From assembly GCA_010909165.1 (NCBI GenBank), contig VJWM01000106.1, positions 558,001-622,000 on the forward strand: a stretch of DNA of 64,000 bases. Reading direction: 5' to 3'. Below, piece by piece: positions 43,078 through 54,680 of the stretch (the first letter of the stretch is position 1; each line of letters begins with the position of its first letter). The DNA comes from Anthoceros angustus. Its lineage: Eukaryota > Streptophyta > Anthocerotopsida > Anthocerotales > Anthocerotaceae. Below the pieces are notes generated by a model. That model had not been told where the DNA came from. It searched no databases and saw nothing but the letters and a program-made list of their open reading frames with translations. Both the position numbers and the translations under genes were made by a program.

Positions 43078-44620
43078 TGTGGAAGACCACATGTACACTA
43101 ACCCCTCTCTGAAGTGTCGGGATGAACGATTTTTTTTGTTTTGAGTGTGTTTGTTTGGCAAAGTGCCTTGAGAATCGCCGGGGTAAGGTCTTCTATACGG
43201 GAATGGTCCTTGGCCCTTAGTGATAATAATTTTCTTTTTTTTTTCGGGCCTTAGTTTTCGACCTCGGATATGTAAGTCGGAAATAGAGTCCTTGGGTTTT
43301 GGTAATTGTAGAAATAAGAAAGTGTCTATATATGTTAGGGGTGCCTACATCTTGCCCGATTCTTGTGATCAGAGGAGTGGCAGTTCCACCACGGTGGCGA
43401 AGAGCAGGCGTCTGACCAGGGGTTTAACCCTAGTGGCGGGCGGGGGCTGCAGGCAGTCGGGCGCAAGCGAGAAGGCACACCGCCTGCATGGTCGAATTTC
43501 GAGCCGGGGAGGCGGGCTGCAGCAGCTGGCGCGCATGCAAGCTGCGCTGGGCGAGTCTGTTATTTGTCGAGTGGGGCGCGTCGATCAGTCAGCAGTGGCG
43601 GTGGCGGAGGAAGGAAACCGGTGGCGAAGTGAAGGAGGAAAAGAGGCTGAGGCAAGAGCGCCACAAAGGGGAGTGGAGGAGAGGGTGGTGTTCCTTTTTC
43701 GACTGCCCCAGTGGGTCGGGTTCTTTTTTTTCCGGAGAAACAAGGAGAAAGGGAGATGGCGCCCGAGCTGCTCAAATCACTCATGCAAAGGGCCCAACAT
43801 GGACCATCGGAAGGTGAGAGCCGGGCACCGGTGCGTGGAGCCGGGTCTGGAATTTATGGAGAAGAAATGGTGTTACGCCAAAGATTGGTGCAAGAGTGCG
43901 CCCGCAATTGAGAACTGTCGCAAGAGGCGACGCGAAAGAGGCCGCAAAATCGATTGGGGCTCTTTCGAGCAGGCGGGGCGAGAAGCATGAGGATGGAAGT
44001 AATTGACCCCGAGAAAGAAGACCCCGAGCCGCAGCCCGCCATGAAGCCTCGGAGAAGTGAGGTGAATAATGGATGGGTGACTCGCCAACTCGTGTTCGGT
44101 GGGATTGGCCAAGTGGATTTTGTGTTTCGTAACCGAAGTTGGATCATATGGCGACTCACTCCGGTCTTTCTTCATGAGGTGGTTAAGGGTACACAAATCG
44201 ATTGGGGCGGATGATCTTTGAAAGAGCCTGTGAGGAGAAGGCGACTTGCTCTCCTTCCCTCGGCCCTCCTTGATTTCACCTTTTCTAATTCATGTTCGCA
44301 TTCGAGTGTCTAACGGAGTTGAAGTCGTGGTCTCGCCTCTTCATAGCCGGAAACCGTGGAACTCAAGTAGAGGAGGAGGAGCAAGGAGGATTCCGGGGAT
44401 TCAGCTGGGAATGCGCCCCTAGAAGATCTTGGATGAAGGTGGGGAGGTTTCCAAGGGTAAGAAGCGGAAGGCGACGGCTAAACGGGGTCGGAAGGAAGGA
44501 AGGACCAGAAGAGGAACCCACACCACATTTAGGGTCACTGTGTCGAAATCGCGAAGGAACGCTGAAGGAGGAGAAATAAGAGGGAACGACATGTTGTTCC
44601 CTCTGGGGAGGAGTCGCTTA
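43078..44620 (+). mobile_element. Plus-oriented LTR segment of long-LTR gypsy family (A)
   Basis: Begins TGTGGAAGACCACATGT, the same LTR start as that next to a polypurine tract at 58,037 on the minus strand, and aligns in inverse orientation with 57,840-56,600 and 63,999-63,000. Homology to those LTRs fades near 44,600. It contains coding-like pieces (EKKWC..WCKSA, VNNGWVTRQLVF) shared with the other copies. Confidence 0.65.
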
Positions 44621-44639
44621 GAGTGTGGTAGGAAAACCC

Positions 44640-47600
44640 CGGCTCAGATCCTCCCACTATAGCGCCACACTTATCCCACTGCCGCTTCACGCTGGGTTTC
44701 ATTCCCATGAGACTTGTGTGAAAGTTCGAGGCCTTGTGACCGCCACCGCAGACACAACTTCTCAGCCTTCTAAACGAGCAAGGCGCCTCACTCACTCTCT
44801 TACACTGCACCACTTGCACCGCTCAAAAATCACCAATCCTCGACCTACAACGACAAACAATTGCGGTGTCCCGCCTTGAGGAGCCTATCACGGCGCCTGT
44901 GGACCCCCGATCCACACCGCATCCCTACTTAAGACCACTCTTCTCCACCTGGGAGCGCCTTTACTTGCAGATTTGGGATCTGGCCCCTTAGGCTCGCCTG
45001 TGGCCTTCCAACACCTACACCTCTAATCCTCTACTCATCTTCTCATCCTCTTCCTCCTATTCTAACCTCGCCTGGGCTTATCGGTTCGACTACCGCACGG
45101 CACAACCGCCTGGGTCCGCCTCCACCAAAGAAGTTCTTCCTTGGGCGGTTGCTATGAGTTTGACACTGTGACAATGAGAACCTCCAGGAGTCTTTCCTGT
45201 AGTCTACCCTCAAGCCGAGAGTTCTCGGCATTGCCACACACCCAAAGCAAAGCAATTTCACAAAGAACCATTCACAAGGGGAGCAACTGCTTAGGCACTT
45301 GCAGAGCAAGTCCTCCACCAAGCACTCCGACCACCGCGACTTCCTCTCTACCAGACACTCCTACCGGCTCACAAAGCAGAATGGCACTGAGTATGGAAGA
45401 CATGATACTTTACTTTGTGAAATCCTCCTCCTCTTATAGGAGGCCTTCCACATACAACCTCCCTTAGGTGACCCTACCGCAGTCACCTTTTCCAATTTTC
45501 TATTATTTCCTACCGCCAAGATTTAATGTCCGCACCTAAGTCTATTGTCGATCCTTGGTAAATTCTATTCTAGTAACTTCACCTAAGATCATCCTGAAGG
45601 ATGTCACCACACCACCTATCCTTCTATTCTCTCTAAAGCTCATTTATGGTCATTGACCATTCTAGTCCTTACCTCACTGGGTGTCTTGTGGATTGGCCTC
45701 GCCTCCTTTTGCTCTTGCCCTTCCCCTTTGTCATCTTCCTAATGTGTGGGCAAGTACAATCTGCCCTTCCTCCATCTCCGCGGGCGGCGCCTGATTCTCT
45801 CCAAATCGCCCTCCACACCAGGCGCCTTTTCTTCCCCCGCTGGTCGCCTTCATCGACTCACCGCGTAGTCCGGCAGACTACGGTAGGTGACTACCTACCA
45901 TGGTAGTCTCGACCCTTCTTTCTTCTTCTCCGGTGATGTCTCGGGTGAGATTCCTTTGCTCCTTCCTTGTTTTTGTCCATACCTATCAGCATGTCTTCAA
46001 AGGTTCTCCCCATCATGTTGCTGCTAACTCCGGCCTTCTTGTGTCCCTCCTGGCTCGCCCTTCCTTGCTCCGTGGTGAGGGAACTTCACCCTCCTTCTTC
46101 CTGACGGGTCGGACCTCCTAGTCTCCTCCGTGGGGTTGTCTCCCACCTCCTCCCTCGGGGGTATACCACGGACCCCCCCTTCCCCCTTCAGCCACCGCCC
46201 GACCCCCCAGCCGCGCCTGCTGCTGCACCCTGAGTCCGCATCACCGCGAGTGTGGTCACCACCACGGCCGGGTGTCACTGTGGTCACCCCGGAGGGTGGG
46301 CTTTCCCCTCCTTGCTCTCGCGCCATCTTCCACCTTGGCGCCACGGCCTCCTTCGTCTCCGACTCCTCATTCCTGAGTCCATTTCACGATGGCCTCATCA
46401 AAATCGGAGGCCTCCTGCACTGTGCCTTCGCCATCATCATGAGGACCCAATGTCCTCCTCTTGGCCAAACGCAAGATCTCATTGTTGGCCTTCAAAATTC
46501 TATTGTGGAGGTGGGCCCCAAGCTATGATATTGCATTTGGAGATCATCAATCTCCGGGGCCACTCTCCATCTTCACACCTACCTTGTAGGCATCTTGAGG
46601 TGGTCAATTCTCCCACCTTGACATGGAGGGTCACATTCTCCTCCCTTGCTTCCTCACCGGCCAATTTGCTCAAGGGCATAGTCCCAAAACCTTCGCTTCC
46701 TTACTACCAAAGATTTCTTGTACTCCTCCTCCGGGACCTTTTTCCTTCCAAGTCCTCTATGAGCAAGCCCTTCCCTCTCCGCCAAGCATCTTTCTCGGCC
46801 CTCCCGGCAGTTTGGTTTTGAATTTCCAGCCGAGCGCTTCTTCCAAACAAACCGCTCTTCTCAACTCTTCCTTCATGTCCGGATCCGGATGGCTTGGTAG
46901 CCACTGCTCTTGCTGGCCATCGCCCGCTTCTCCTTCCTAGAGCCTCAGCCTTTTGCCCTTTCTCTTGCTCTAATTGGGCAAAATGCCTCCGCCTTTTGCC
47001 TCCATGAGTCCTTTGGGTTGCTCGAATGGCTCTTCTGCTTGTGACAACCTCCCTCCTAGATTTTCCTCCGCCATCCATGAGGTCACACTGGAGCTTCTCG
47101 CCCTTCCAACTTGGCTGCCTTCTCCTGACTCCATGGCCTCCAATTGCCACTTGGTCCCCGCCTTCCCGCCATGTCTTGAGATTTCACTTCCTCTGGCATG
47201 CCCACAAGGAGGCTGTTCCCTAGCCCTTCAAATCCACACGGCCGAGTGCTTCACAAGCACCAAAGAATCTCCTAGGGCCCTAATTCCACTTCTTCTTGCC
47301 GGAAATCTCCAGCCAGACTTCCATCACGCGGTGGGTCCCCTTCACCCTCCCCATCCGCCTCCCACCAGCGGGAGATGGCGGCCAGGCGCCTCGGCCTCAC
47401 GCTTCCTTCCCTTCCACCGAGGGCTGCCACCGGCGAGGGTGCCCGCCACCGTGGTAGGCGCTCCTCACAGGTAGTCCGCCTACCTACCGGTAGGTCGACC
47501 GCCTACCACGGTAGTCTGCCCACCCCTTGGTAGACCGCCTCCCACCGGGTAGGGTGCCTCTCCCAGGGCACATGAGATGGTGGGGACTCCCCACCCTTGG

Positions 47601-47929
47601 GCGGTAGTCCTCCTCTCATAGACTACCATGGCCTTCCTCGCTTGCTCTTCTCTCTTGCTTGCTCTGTGGGAAAGGATTCCCACTCCGCTTGTTGCCGCCT
47701 CTTCTCCTCTTGCCTCTAGCATGCTTGTGGAGGTCCGACCTCCCACCGCCTTCGCAATGCAAAAGGCAAAGGCCTTTCCAACCTGGAGATGGATGATCAA
47801 AGGATGCCATGCATCTTCAAGCTCCTTGCTTGTGAGAGTCCTCTGCTTTCCCATAAATGCACCAAATAGGTGCTTTGAGTAGCATGGCGGTGTGGAATGG
47901 GTTTGCATCCAAAGACGCAAGGAGGCCAC
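44640..47929 (-). pseudogene. Gypsy gag-like region, minus strand, copy 1
   Basis: On the minus strand, downstream of an LTR/primer-site region, a start MASLRLWMQ at 47,929 opens a gag-like reading. Next come SKELEDAWHPL near 47,830 and a Glu/Lys/Gln-rich coiled-coil stretch (HFAQLEQEKGQKAEALG, about 46,990-46,940), followed by charged low-complexity sequence to about 46,020. 44,640-46,000 has no recognisable motif. Frame shifts are frequent. No zinc knuckle or pol was found, so gag identity is inferred from position and composition. Confidence 0.45.
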
Positions 47930-49835
47930 ATTTACCCTCTATGTCGTTATAGTCCTAGGATTCGATCCCAAGGGAATGGTTTTGTGTCAAGATGAGCTAA
48001 TCTACGGTGTCTAACCTACCACAACGACGCTTACCCGAACCACCCACTCTCGAATACCCACCGTGGAGGACTCACCGCCGCGGGGTTCCACATCGTAGTG
48101 GCGTTGCGCCACCGCGGGTTGACTCAACCACTGGGCGGGCCTCACAAGCGCGCACTGCGCTGTGACTACTCACACGGCCCGGGACGGGGTCTCCGAGGGT
48201 CGCCCTTCCACACACACGCACACATAGACTCACATCTACTCTAATTCACTCCTAGGGGGTCCGTGCTTAACTTCCCGGAATTAGGCACTGATCAGAATAC
48301 CGCTGACGACCACCCGGTCGACCCCACCCATCTCACCTCGCTCTTTCTATTACTCCGCTTCCTCAAAACGCAACCACAATTTCCTTACCACAAAGATACT
48401 CACCCTCTTCCGAGAACCTCTCACCGCACATGTATACCCGCCTCTCTCCCTTTTCCTGTGCCACACAGACCTCACCACGGGCTGCACCCCTCCTCATAGA
48501 ATTAAACACGCTCGATGGGCAGCTTGTTGGAAGGAGGGACAGAACGACCAAGATTTGGGCGATTCACCTCGATCTCACCCGACTTTCCGCAGCAACCCTT
48601 GCCCCTTCTCGCGCATGCGCGCCTCACCATTCGTCCTGCACGTGGAGCTTGGCCACTCCTCGACTATCCAGGATCTGGCTTCTTGTGAGAAGACGGTGCG
48701 CCAAACCCGTTTGATCTTGACGACGCTCCAATCAACCCCACACGAGGATTCGATACACGTTCACACAAATCGTCTGCCTTTGAGAGACACCCAAAGGGTC
48801 TCTTATACATCCGGGTCCAACAACCACTTCTCTTTAGGGTCTAAAATTGTAGCTCCTACCACGAGCGCCTTACCAATCTAAGCAACAGCTCTACGGTGAT
48901 GGAACTCCCTATCCTCGCCCGAAAAGGAAACCCGGTCCTAGGCTATCGCGACTCTAAAATCAGCCTCGCTGACCGCCGCCCACGGCCCATGGGGACCCCT
49001 CTCGCCTCTACCGCCCGATCCGAGCGATTTTCCCCACAACCTCCACCTCCTCTCCTGAGTTTCCCTCGCGCCTTCCCGCGACGTTGCGCTGTGACCTCTA
49101 TGTCCATTGTCCCGCCTCGCCGGACAACCATACTGCTCCTCCCTCCATGCTCGCCTCCGCTCATCTCTTCCAAAGACCACTTGCGGAGGATAGGCGCCCG
49201 CTCCTACAAGGAACCATCGTAAACGCGGTGTCAAGATGCCAAGTTTCGCCTCCCGTCCCAACAACCACATACACGCTTAGAGTGAGCACCGCCACCATGC
49301 AGTGGCTGTGACATGAGCATCCTCATCCGGACGCCGAGCACACACGCCTTCCGATACAGAGGTCCTTACCTCTCCTCCCGTGGACAATCCTGGGCCGGCC
49401 TGCTGATTCTCCGTGAGATCTCTCCCTCCATCTGCGACACTCCTGCCGGTGACTTCCCCACCTCGCCCACGCTCCACGACGGTTGGTTTAGCCACCGTGG
49501 TGGTTACTTCCCACGGTGGTTGCTTGCCTCTGTGCCGGCCTTTCTTTGGCCACCTCTCTGACTCGGCCCTAGCTTCTCTTTCCCGCTTGTATCTCCGCCA
49601 GCTTCTTGAATTTCTCCAAGGGCCATCGCCCACCGCCTCCGGACTCGCGAGACCTCATCTTGAAGCTCTTCAATTGTAGCATGCGCCCCTTGACCTGATT
49701 TACTAAGGCCGAGTGGACATGGCCCTTAACGCCTCCTGTGCCTTGCATAAGGCCGCGCACCCCTGCGCTCCCCCGCCTTGCTCTCGCCTTCCGCTTTCCA
49801 ACTTCTCCTTGAGCAACTTCTCCTTGGCCTTGACA
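47930..49835 (-). mobile_element. 3' part of long LTR plus leader (minus orientation), copy 1
   Basis: Matches 54,499-56,330 and 61,038-62,745 along its length. In minus orientation the LTR part runs from 49,835 down to about 48,110. A possible primer site (TGGCGCAACGCCACTACG, complement of 48,091-48,109) and a 160-bp leader precede the gag ATG at 47,929. It is truncated at 49,835 by the tandem-duplication joint. Confidence 0.6.
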
Positions 49836-51190
49836 TGTAAGCCTGAAATAGAGTCCTTGGGTTTTGTAATTGTAGAAATAAGAAAGTGTCTATATATGTT
49901 AGGTGCCTACATCTTGCCACATGCGCTCAAGAGGGAGCTGGCCCCACCACGGTGGCCAAGAACGGACGCTGCACTGTGGAGTTTACAACCCTAGTGGCGA
50001 GCGGGCCGCTAGACAATGGAGAATCGAGAGACGACACCCAAGACCGCGAGGTCGCGAACCTGTGCCGTGACGCCGGAGCGGAGCCGCAGCAGCCGGGCGC
50101 ATGCAACCGCGGGGCCGAGTCTGCTTTCACTGTGTAGGAGGCGCGCCACCGTAACGGCGGTGGCGGGCGGAGGAAGGAAACCGTGCGCGGCGAGCGAAGG
50201 AGGAAAAGAGGCGCTGAGGCAAGAGCGCCAGAGGGGGAGTGGAGGAGACGTGCAAGGGTGGTGTTCCTTTTTCTCACCGCCTGCAGTGGGGTTCTTTTTT
50301 TTTCTCGAGAAACAAGGAGAAAGGGAGATGGCGCGAGGCTGTCAAATTTTACTCATGCAAAGGGCCCAACATGGACCATGGAAGGTGAGAGCCGCACTGC
50401 GGGAGCTGGGTCCGGAATTTATGGAGAAGAAATGGTGTTAACCAAAGATTGGTGCAAGAGTGCGCCCGCATTGAGAACAGTCGCAAGAGGGCGACGCGAG
50501 AAAGAGGCCGCAAACTGGATTTGGGGCTCTTTCGAGCAGATGGGCGAGAAGCATAGAGGATGGAAGCTTGGTAATTGACCCCGGAGAAAGAAGACCCGAG
50601 TCGCAGGGCCGCCATGAAGCTCGGAGAAGTGAGGTGAACAATGGATGGGTGACTCGCCAACTCGTGTTCACTGGTGGGATTGGCCAAGTGGATTTTGTGC
50701 AGAACCGAAGTTGGATCATATGGCGCACCACTCGGTCTTCTTCTTCATGAGGTGGTTAAGGGTACACAAATCGATTGGGGCGGATGATCTTTGAAAGAGC
50801 CTGTGAAGGCGACTTTGCCTCCCTTCCCCCTCCTTGATTTCACCTTTTCTAATTCATGTGTTCGCGCATTCGAGTGTCTAACTGAGTTGAAGTCGGCCTT
50901 CATAGGGAAACCGCCGTGAACTCAAGGTAGAGGAGGAGGAGGTAAGAGGATTCCGGGGATTCCAAAGAATTGCGCCCCTAGAAGATTCGGATGAAGGTGG
51001 GGAGGTTTCAAGGGTAAGAAGGCGACGGCCAAACGGGGTGCGAAGAAGGGAATAGCAGAAGAGGAACCCATACCACCTAGGGTCACTGTGTTAAATCTGA
51101 AGGAATGGGTGAAGGAGGAGAAATAAGAGGGAACGACAAGTTGTTCCCCTGCAGGGGAGGAGTCGCTTAGGAGTGGTAGGGAAAACCCCG
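49836..51190 (+). mobile_element. Plus-oriented LTR segment, copy 2 (A')
   Basis: Direct repeat of 43,262-44,620, including the EKKWC, WGSFEQ and VNNGWVTRQLVF pieces. It lacks the LTR start because the duplication joint lies about 185 bp inside it. Confidence 0.65.
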
Positions 51191-54100
51191 GGCTCGAGAT
51201 CCTCCCACTATAGCGGCCACACTTATCCCAATCGCCTGCATTTGACGCTGGCCCCATGAGACTTGTGTGAAAGTTCGAGGCCCAATGACCGATCGCTACA
51301 CCGCAGACACAACTTCTCAGCCTTCTAAACGAGCAAGGCGCCCTCTACTCACCCTCTTATAGCAGCTGCACCACTTGCACTGCTTCGAAAAATCACCAAT
51401 CCTCGACCTACAACGACACCAAACAATTGCAGGTCTTGCCTCAACAGCGAGGAGCCTATCACGGGCGCCCAGGGACCCCCTGACCCACACCGCAATTTCG
51501 TCCCTACTCCTAAGACCAATCTTCTCCACTCTGGGAGCGCTCTTTTACTTGTGATTTGGGATCGTCCCTTAGGCTCGCCTCTGTGGCCTTCGCTAACACC
51601 TACACCTCTAATCCTCTACTCATCTTCTCATCCCTTCCTCCTATTCTAACCGCCGGCTTTCATCGACTGCCCGCCTTACGGACAACCGCCTGGGTCCGCC
51701 TCCACCAAAGAAGTTCTTCCTTGGGCCGGTTATGAGTTGACACCAGACAATGAGTATCTCCAGTGAGTCTTTCCTGTGGAGTCTACCTCAAGCCGAGAGT
51801 TCTGGCATTGCCACACACCCAAAGCAAAGCAATTTCACAAAGAACCATTCACAAGGGGAGCAACTGCTTAGGCACTTGCAGCAAGTCCTCCACCAAGCAC
51901 TCCGACCACCGACTTCCTCTCTACTGTGACACATACTGGCTCATGGCAAAGGACTCAGTATGGAAGCACAAGACATGATACTTTACTTTGTGAAATCCTC
52001 CTCCTCTATAGGAGGCCTTCCACATACACTCCTCCCTTAGGTGACCCTACCGCAGTCACCTTTTCCAATTTTCTATTATTTCCTACAAGATTTAATGTCC
52101 GCACCTAAGTCTATTGTCGGTTCGGTAAATTCTATTCTAGTAACTTCACCTAAGATCATCCTTAAAGGATGTCACCCTATCTCACCTATCCTTCCTATTC
52201 TCCTAGTTCATTTATGGTCTTTGACCATATCCGCCTTCACCGGGTTAGGGATCGTCCGCTGTGGATTGGCCTCGCCTCCTTTGCTCTTGCCCTTCCGCCT
52301 TTGTCATCTTCCTAATGTGGGCAAGTACAACCTTGCCCTTCCTCCATCTCCGCGGGCGGCGCCTGAGTCCTCATCTGGTAATTGCGCCTCCGGCCAGCGC
52401 CTTCTTCTATCCCCCGTCACGCCTTCTTTACCAAGAGACCACTGTAGTCCGCATCATCGGTAGTCACTACCTCCATGGTAGTCCCGACCTTCTTCTTCTT
52501 CCTCCTGGTGGTGGTCTCGGGTTGAGATCCTTTGCTCCTTTCCTTGTTTGATTTGTCCATACCTATCATGGAGCATTTCAAAGGTTCCCCATTCGCCAAT
52601 TTGTCCCTCGCTAATTCGGCCTTCTGGGTCTCCTGCTCGCCTCTCTTGCTCCTGGTGCGAGGGAACTTCTCACCCTCCTTCTCGACGGGTCGGATCCCAT
52701 CGCCCCTCCTCCGGCTCCCCCACCTCTTCCGCCTCCAGGGGCTATCGCCCCCGCCCCTCACATGCCACCGCGCCCGACCCCCCAGTTCCGCGCCTGCACT
52801 GTTCCCACCTGTAGTCCGGGCAGACCACCGCGAGTGTGGCTGCCACCACGCAGTCTCGGTCACCGGTAGGTGGACCACCTGTGAGGGCGGGCTGTCCTCC
52901 TTCTCTCGCGCCATCTTCCATTCTTGGCGCCGCTTCTCCTTCGACTCCCCGATTCCTGAGTCCATTTCCACGATGGCCTCATCAAAATCGAGGCCTCCGG
53001 CCGCACTGTGCCCTTCCTCCATCATCATGAGGACCCAATGTCCTCTTTGGCCAAACGCAGATCTCATTATGGCCTTCAAAATCTATGTGGAGGTGGCGCC
53101 CAAGCTATGATATTGCATTTGAGATCATCAATCTCCGGGCCCCATCTCACACCTACCTTGTAGGCATCCCTGAGGTGGTCAATTCTCCCACCTTGACATG
53201 GAGGGTACATTCTCCCTTTGCTTCCTTCACCGGGCCAATGCCTCAAGGGCATAATCCGCCCAAAACCTCTTCTTACTACCAAGATTTTTGTGGTACTCCT
53301 CCTCTGGACCTTTTTCCTTCCAAGTCCCTAGCTGAGCAAGCCCTTCCCTCTCCGCCAAGCACCTTTCTCGCTCCAGCCTCAGCTTTGGCCGGCTCACCTC
53401 AGCGCTTCTTCCAAATCAAACTTTTCTTCAACTCTTCCTTCATGTCCGGATCCGATGGCTTTGAGCCATCACTGCTCTTGCTGCCATTTGCCGAGACCGC
53501 CTCTCCTTCCGAGAGCCTCTGCTTGCCCTCGCCTCTTGCTCTAATTGGGCAAAATGCTCCTCCGCCTTTTGCCTCCAAGAGTCCCTTTGCTTGTTGCCCG
53601 AATAGGTCTTTCTTTGTGACAACCTCCTTCCAGACTTCTTCCGCTACCATCCATGAGGTCACTGAGCTTCTACCCTCTCCAACTTGGCTACCTTCTGCTG
53701 ACCCATGGCTTCCAATTGCCACTTGGTCCCCGCCTTCCTCCGCCATGTCTTGAGTTTCACTCTTCTCGATGCCCACAAGGAGGCTAGTTCCCTAGCTCCT
53801 TCAATCCATACTACTGAGTGTTTCACGCACCCAAGAATTCCTAAGGGCCCACCTCTCTTTCTTGGAAATCTCCAGCCTCGACTCATGCACATCAGCGCGC
53901 GTCCCCTCACATCCGCCTTCCACCTAGCTGGGCGATGGGCAGGCGCACAAGGCTCGCTGTTTCCTTCCTTTCTCCTACCAGAGTCGCACCACGGCGAGGT
54001 TGCCCGCCACCGTGGTAGGCCGCCTCCCATCAGCGTAGTCCGCCCACCCACGAGATTGACCGCCTACCACGGTAGTCCGCCCACCCCTGTAGGCTGCACC

Positions 54101-54498
54101 GGTAGGTCACGGTGCCTCTTCCCAGGCACTCCATGCAATGGTGGGGACTTCACTGGAGCGGCCTCTCCTCAGAACTACCACTTGGCCCTCCTTGCCGATC
54201 TTGCTTCTTCTCTTCTTCGCTCTTGTGGGAAAGGCTTCTACTCCGCAACTCTGCCCCCTCTTCTTGGCCCTGGCATGCTTGTGGAGGTCTGGCCTCCCAC
54301 TGTCTTCCGCAATGCAAAAGGCAAAGGCCTTTCCAAACTTGGCTGGAGGTGGATGACTTCAAAGGGATGCCATGCATCCTCAAGCTCCTTGCTTGTGAGA
54401 AGTCCCTCTGTTTCCCATAAATGCACCAAATAGGTGCTGAGGTAGCATGGCCTGGTGTGGAATGGGTTTTTTTGCATCCAAAGACGCAAGGAGGCCAC
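51191..54498 (-). pseudogene. Gypsy gag-like region, minus strand, copy 2
   Basis: Repeat of 44,640-47,929 in minus orientation from MASLRLWMQ at 54,498. The longest open part is 53,079-52,417 (220 codons) with FDEAIVEMDSGIGESKEKRR, a charged, Lys/Arg/Glu-rich gag-like protein. Upstream, at 53,776-53,399, lies a stretch with TSWMVAEEVWKEVVTKKDL that looks alpha-helical. The function assignment is positional; no zinc knuckle seen. Confidence 0.45.
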
Positions 54499-54680
54499 AT
54501 TTACCCTCTATGTCGTTATAGTCCTAGGATTCGATCCCAAGGGAATGGTTTTGTGTCAAGATGAGCTAATCTATGTCTAACCTACCACAACCGCGTTTAC
54601 CTACGAACCACCCACTCTACGGAACCCACCACTGTGGAGGACTCACCGCCGCGGGGTTCACATCGAGCCGCCACCGCAGT
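54499..54680 (-). mobile_element. Leader between long LTR and gag start, copy 2
   Basis: Minus-oriented leader with GGGATCGAATCCTAGGACTA and AACGACATAGAGGG, conserved in three places (47,930, 54,499 and 61,038 onward). A primer site is expected near 54,660-54,690 but is degenerate here. Confidence 0.4.

Noticed and set aside
43220-43990. 256-codon plus-strand frame beginning in a T-rich run
   Set aside because: It starts inside LTR sequence just after a poly-T tract and reads through several phases of the repeated block; the second copy does not keep the frame.
53085-53753. 222-codon plus-strand frame
   Set aside because: It lies antisense to the gag-like coiled-coil region, and the corresponding frame is not preserved in the other copy; the minus strand is more protein-like.
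53705-54433. 242-codon plus-strand frame
   Set aside because: Also antisense to the gag start region; Pro/Ser/Leu-rich, as expected for the complement of a Glu/Lys-rich coding strand.
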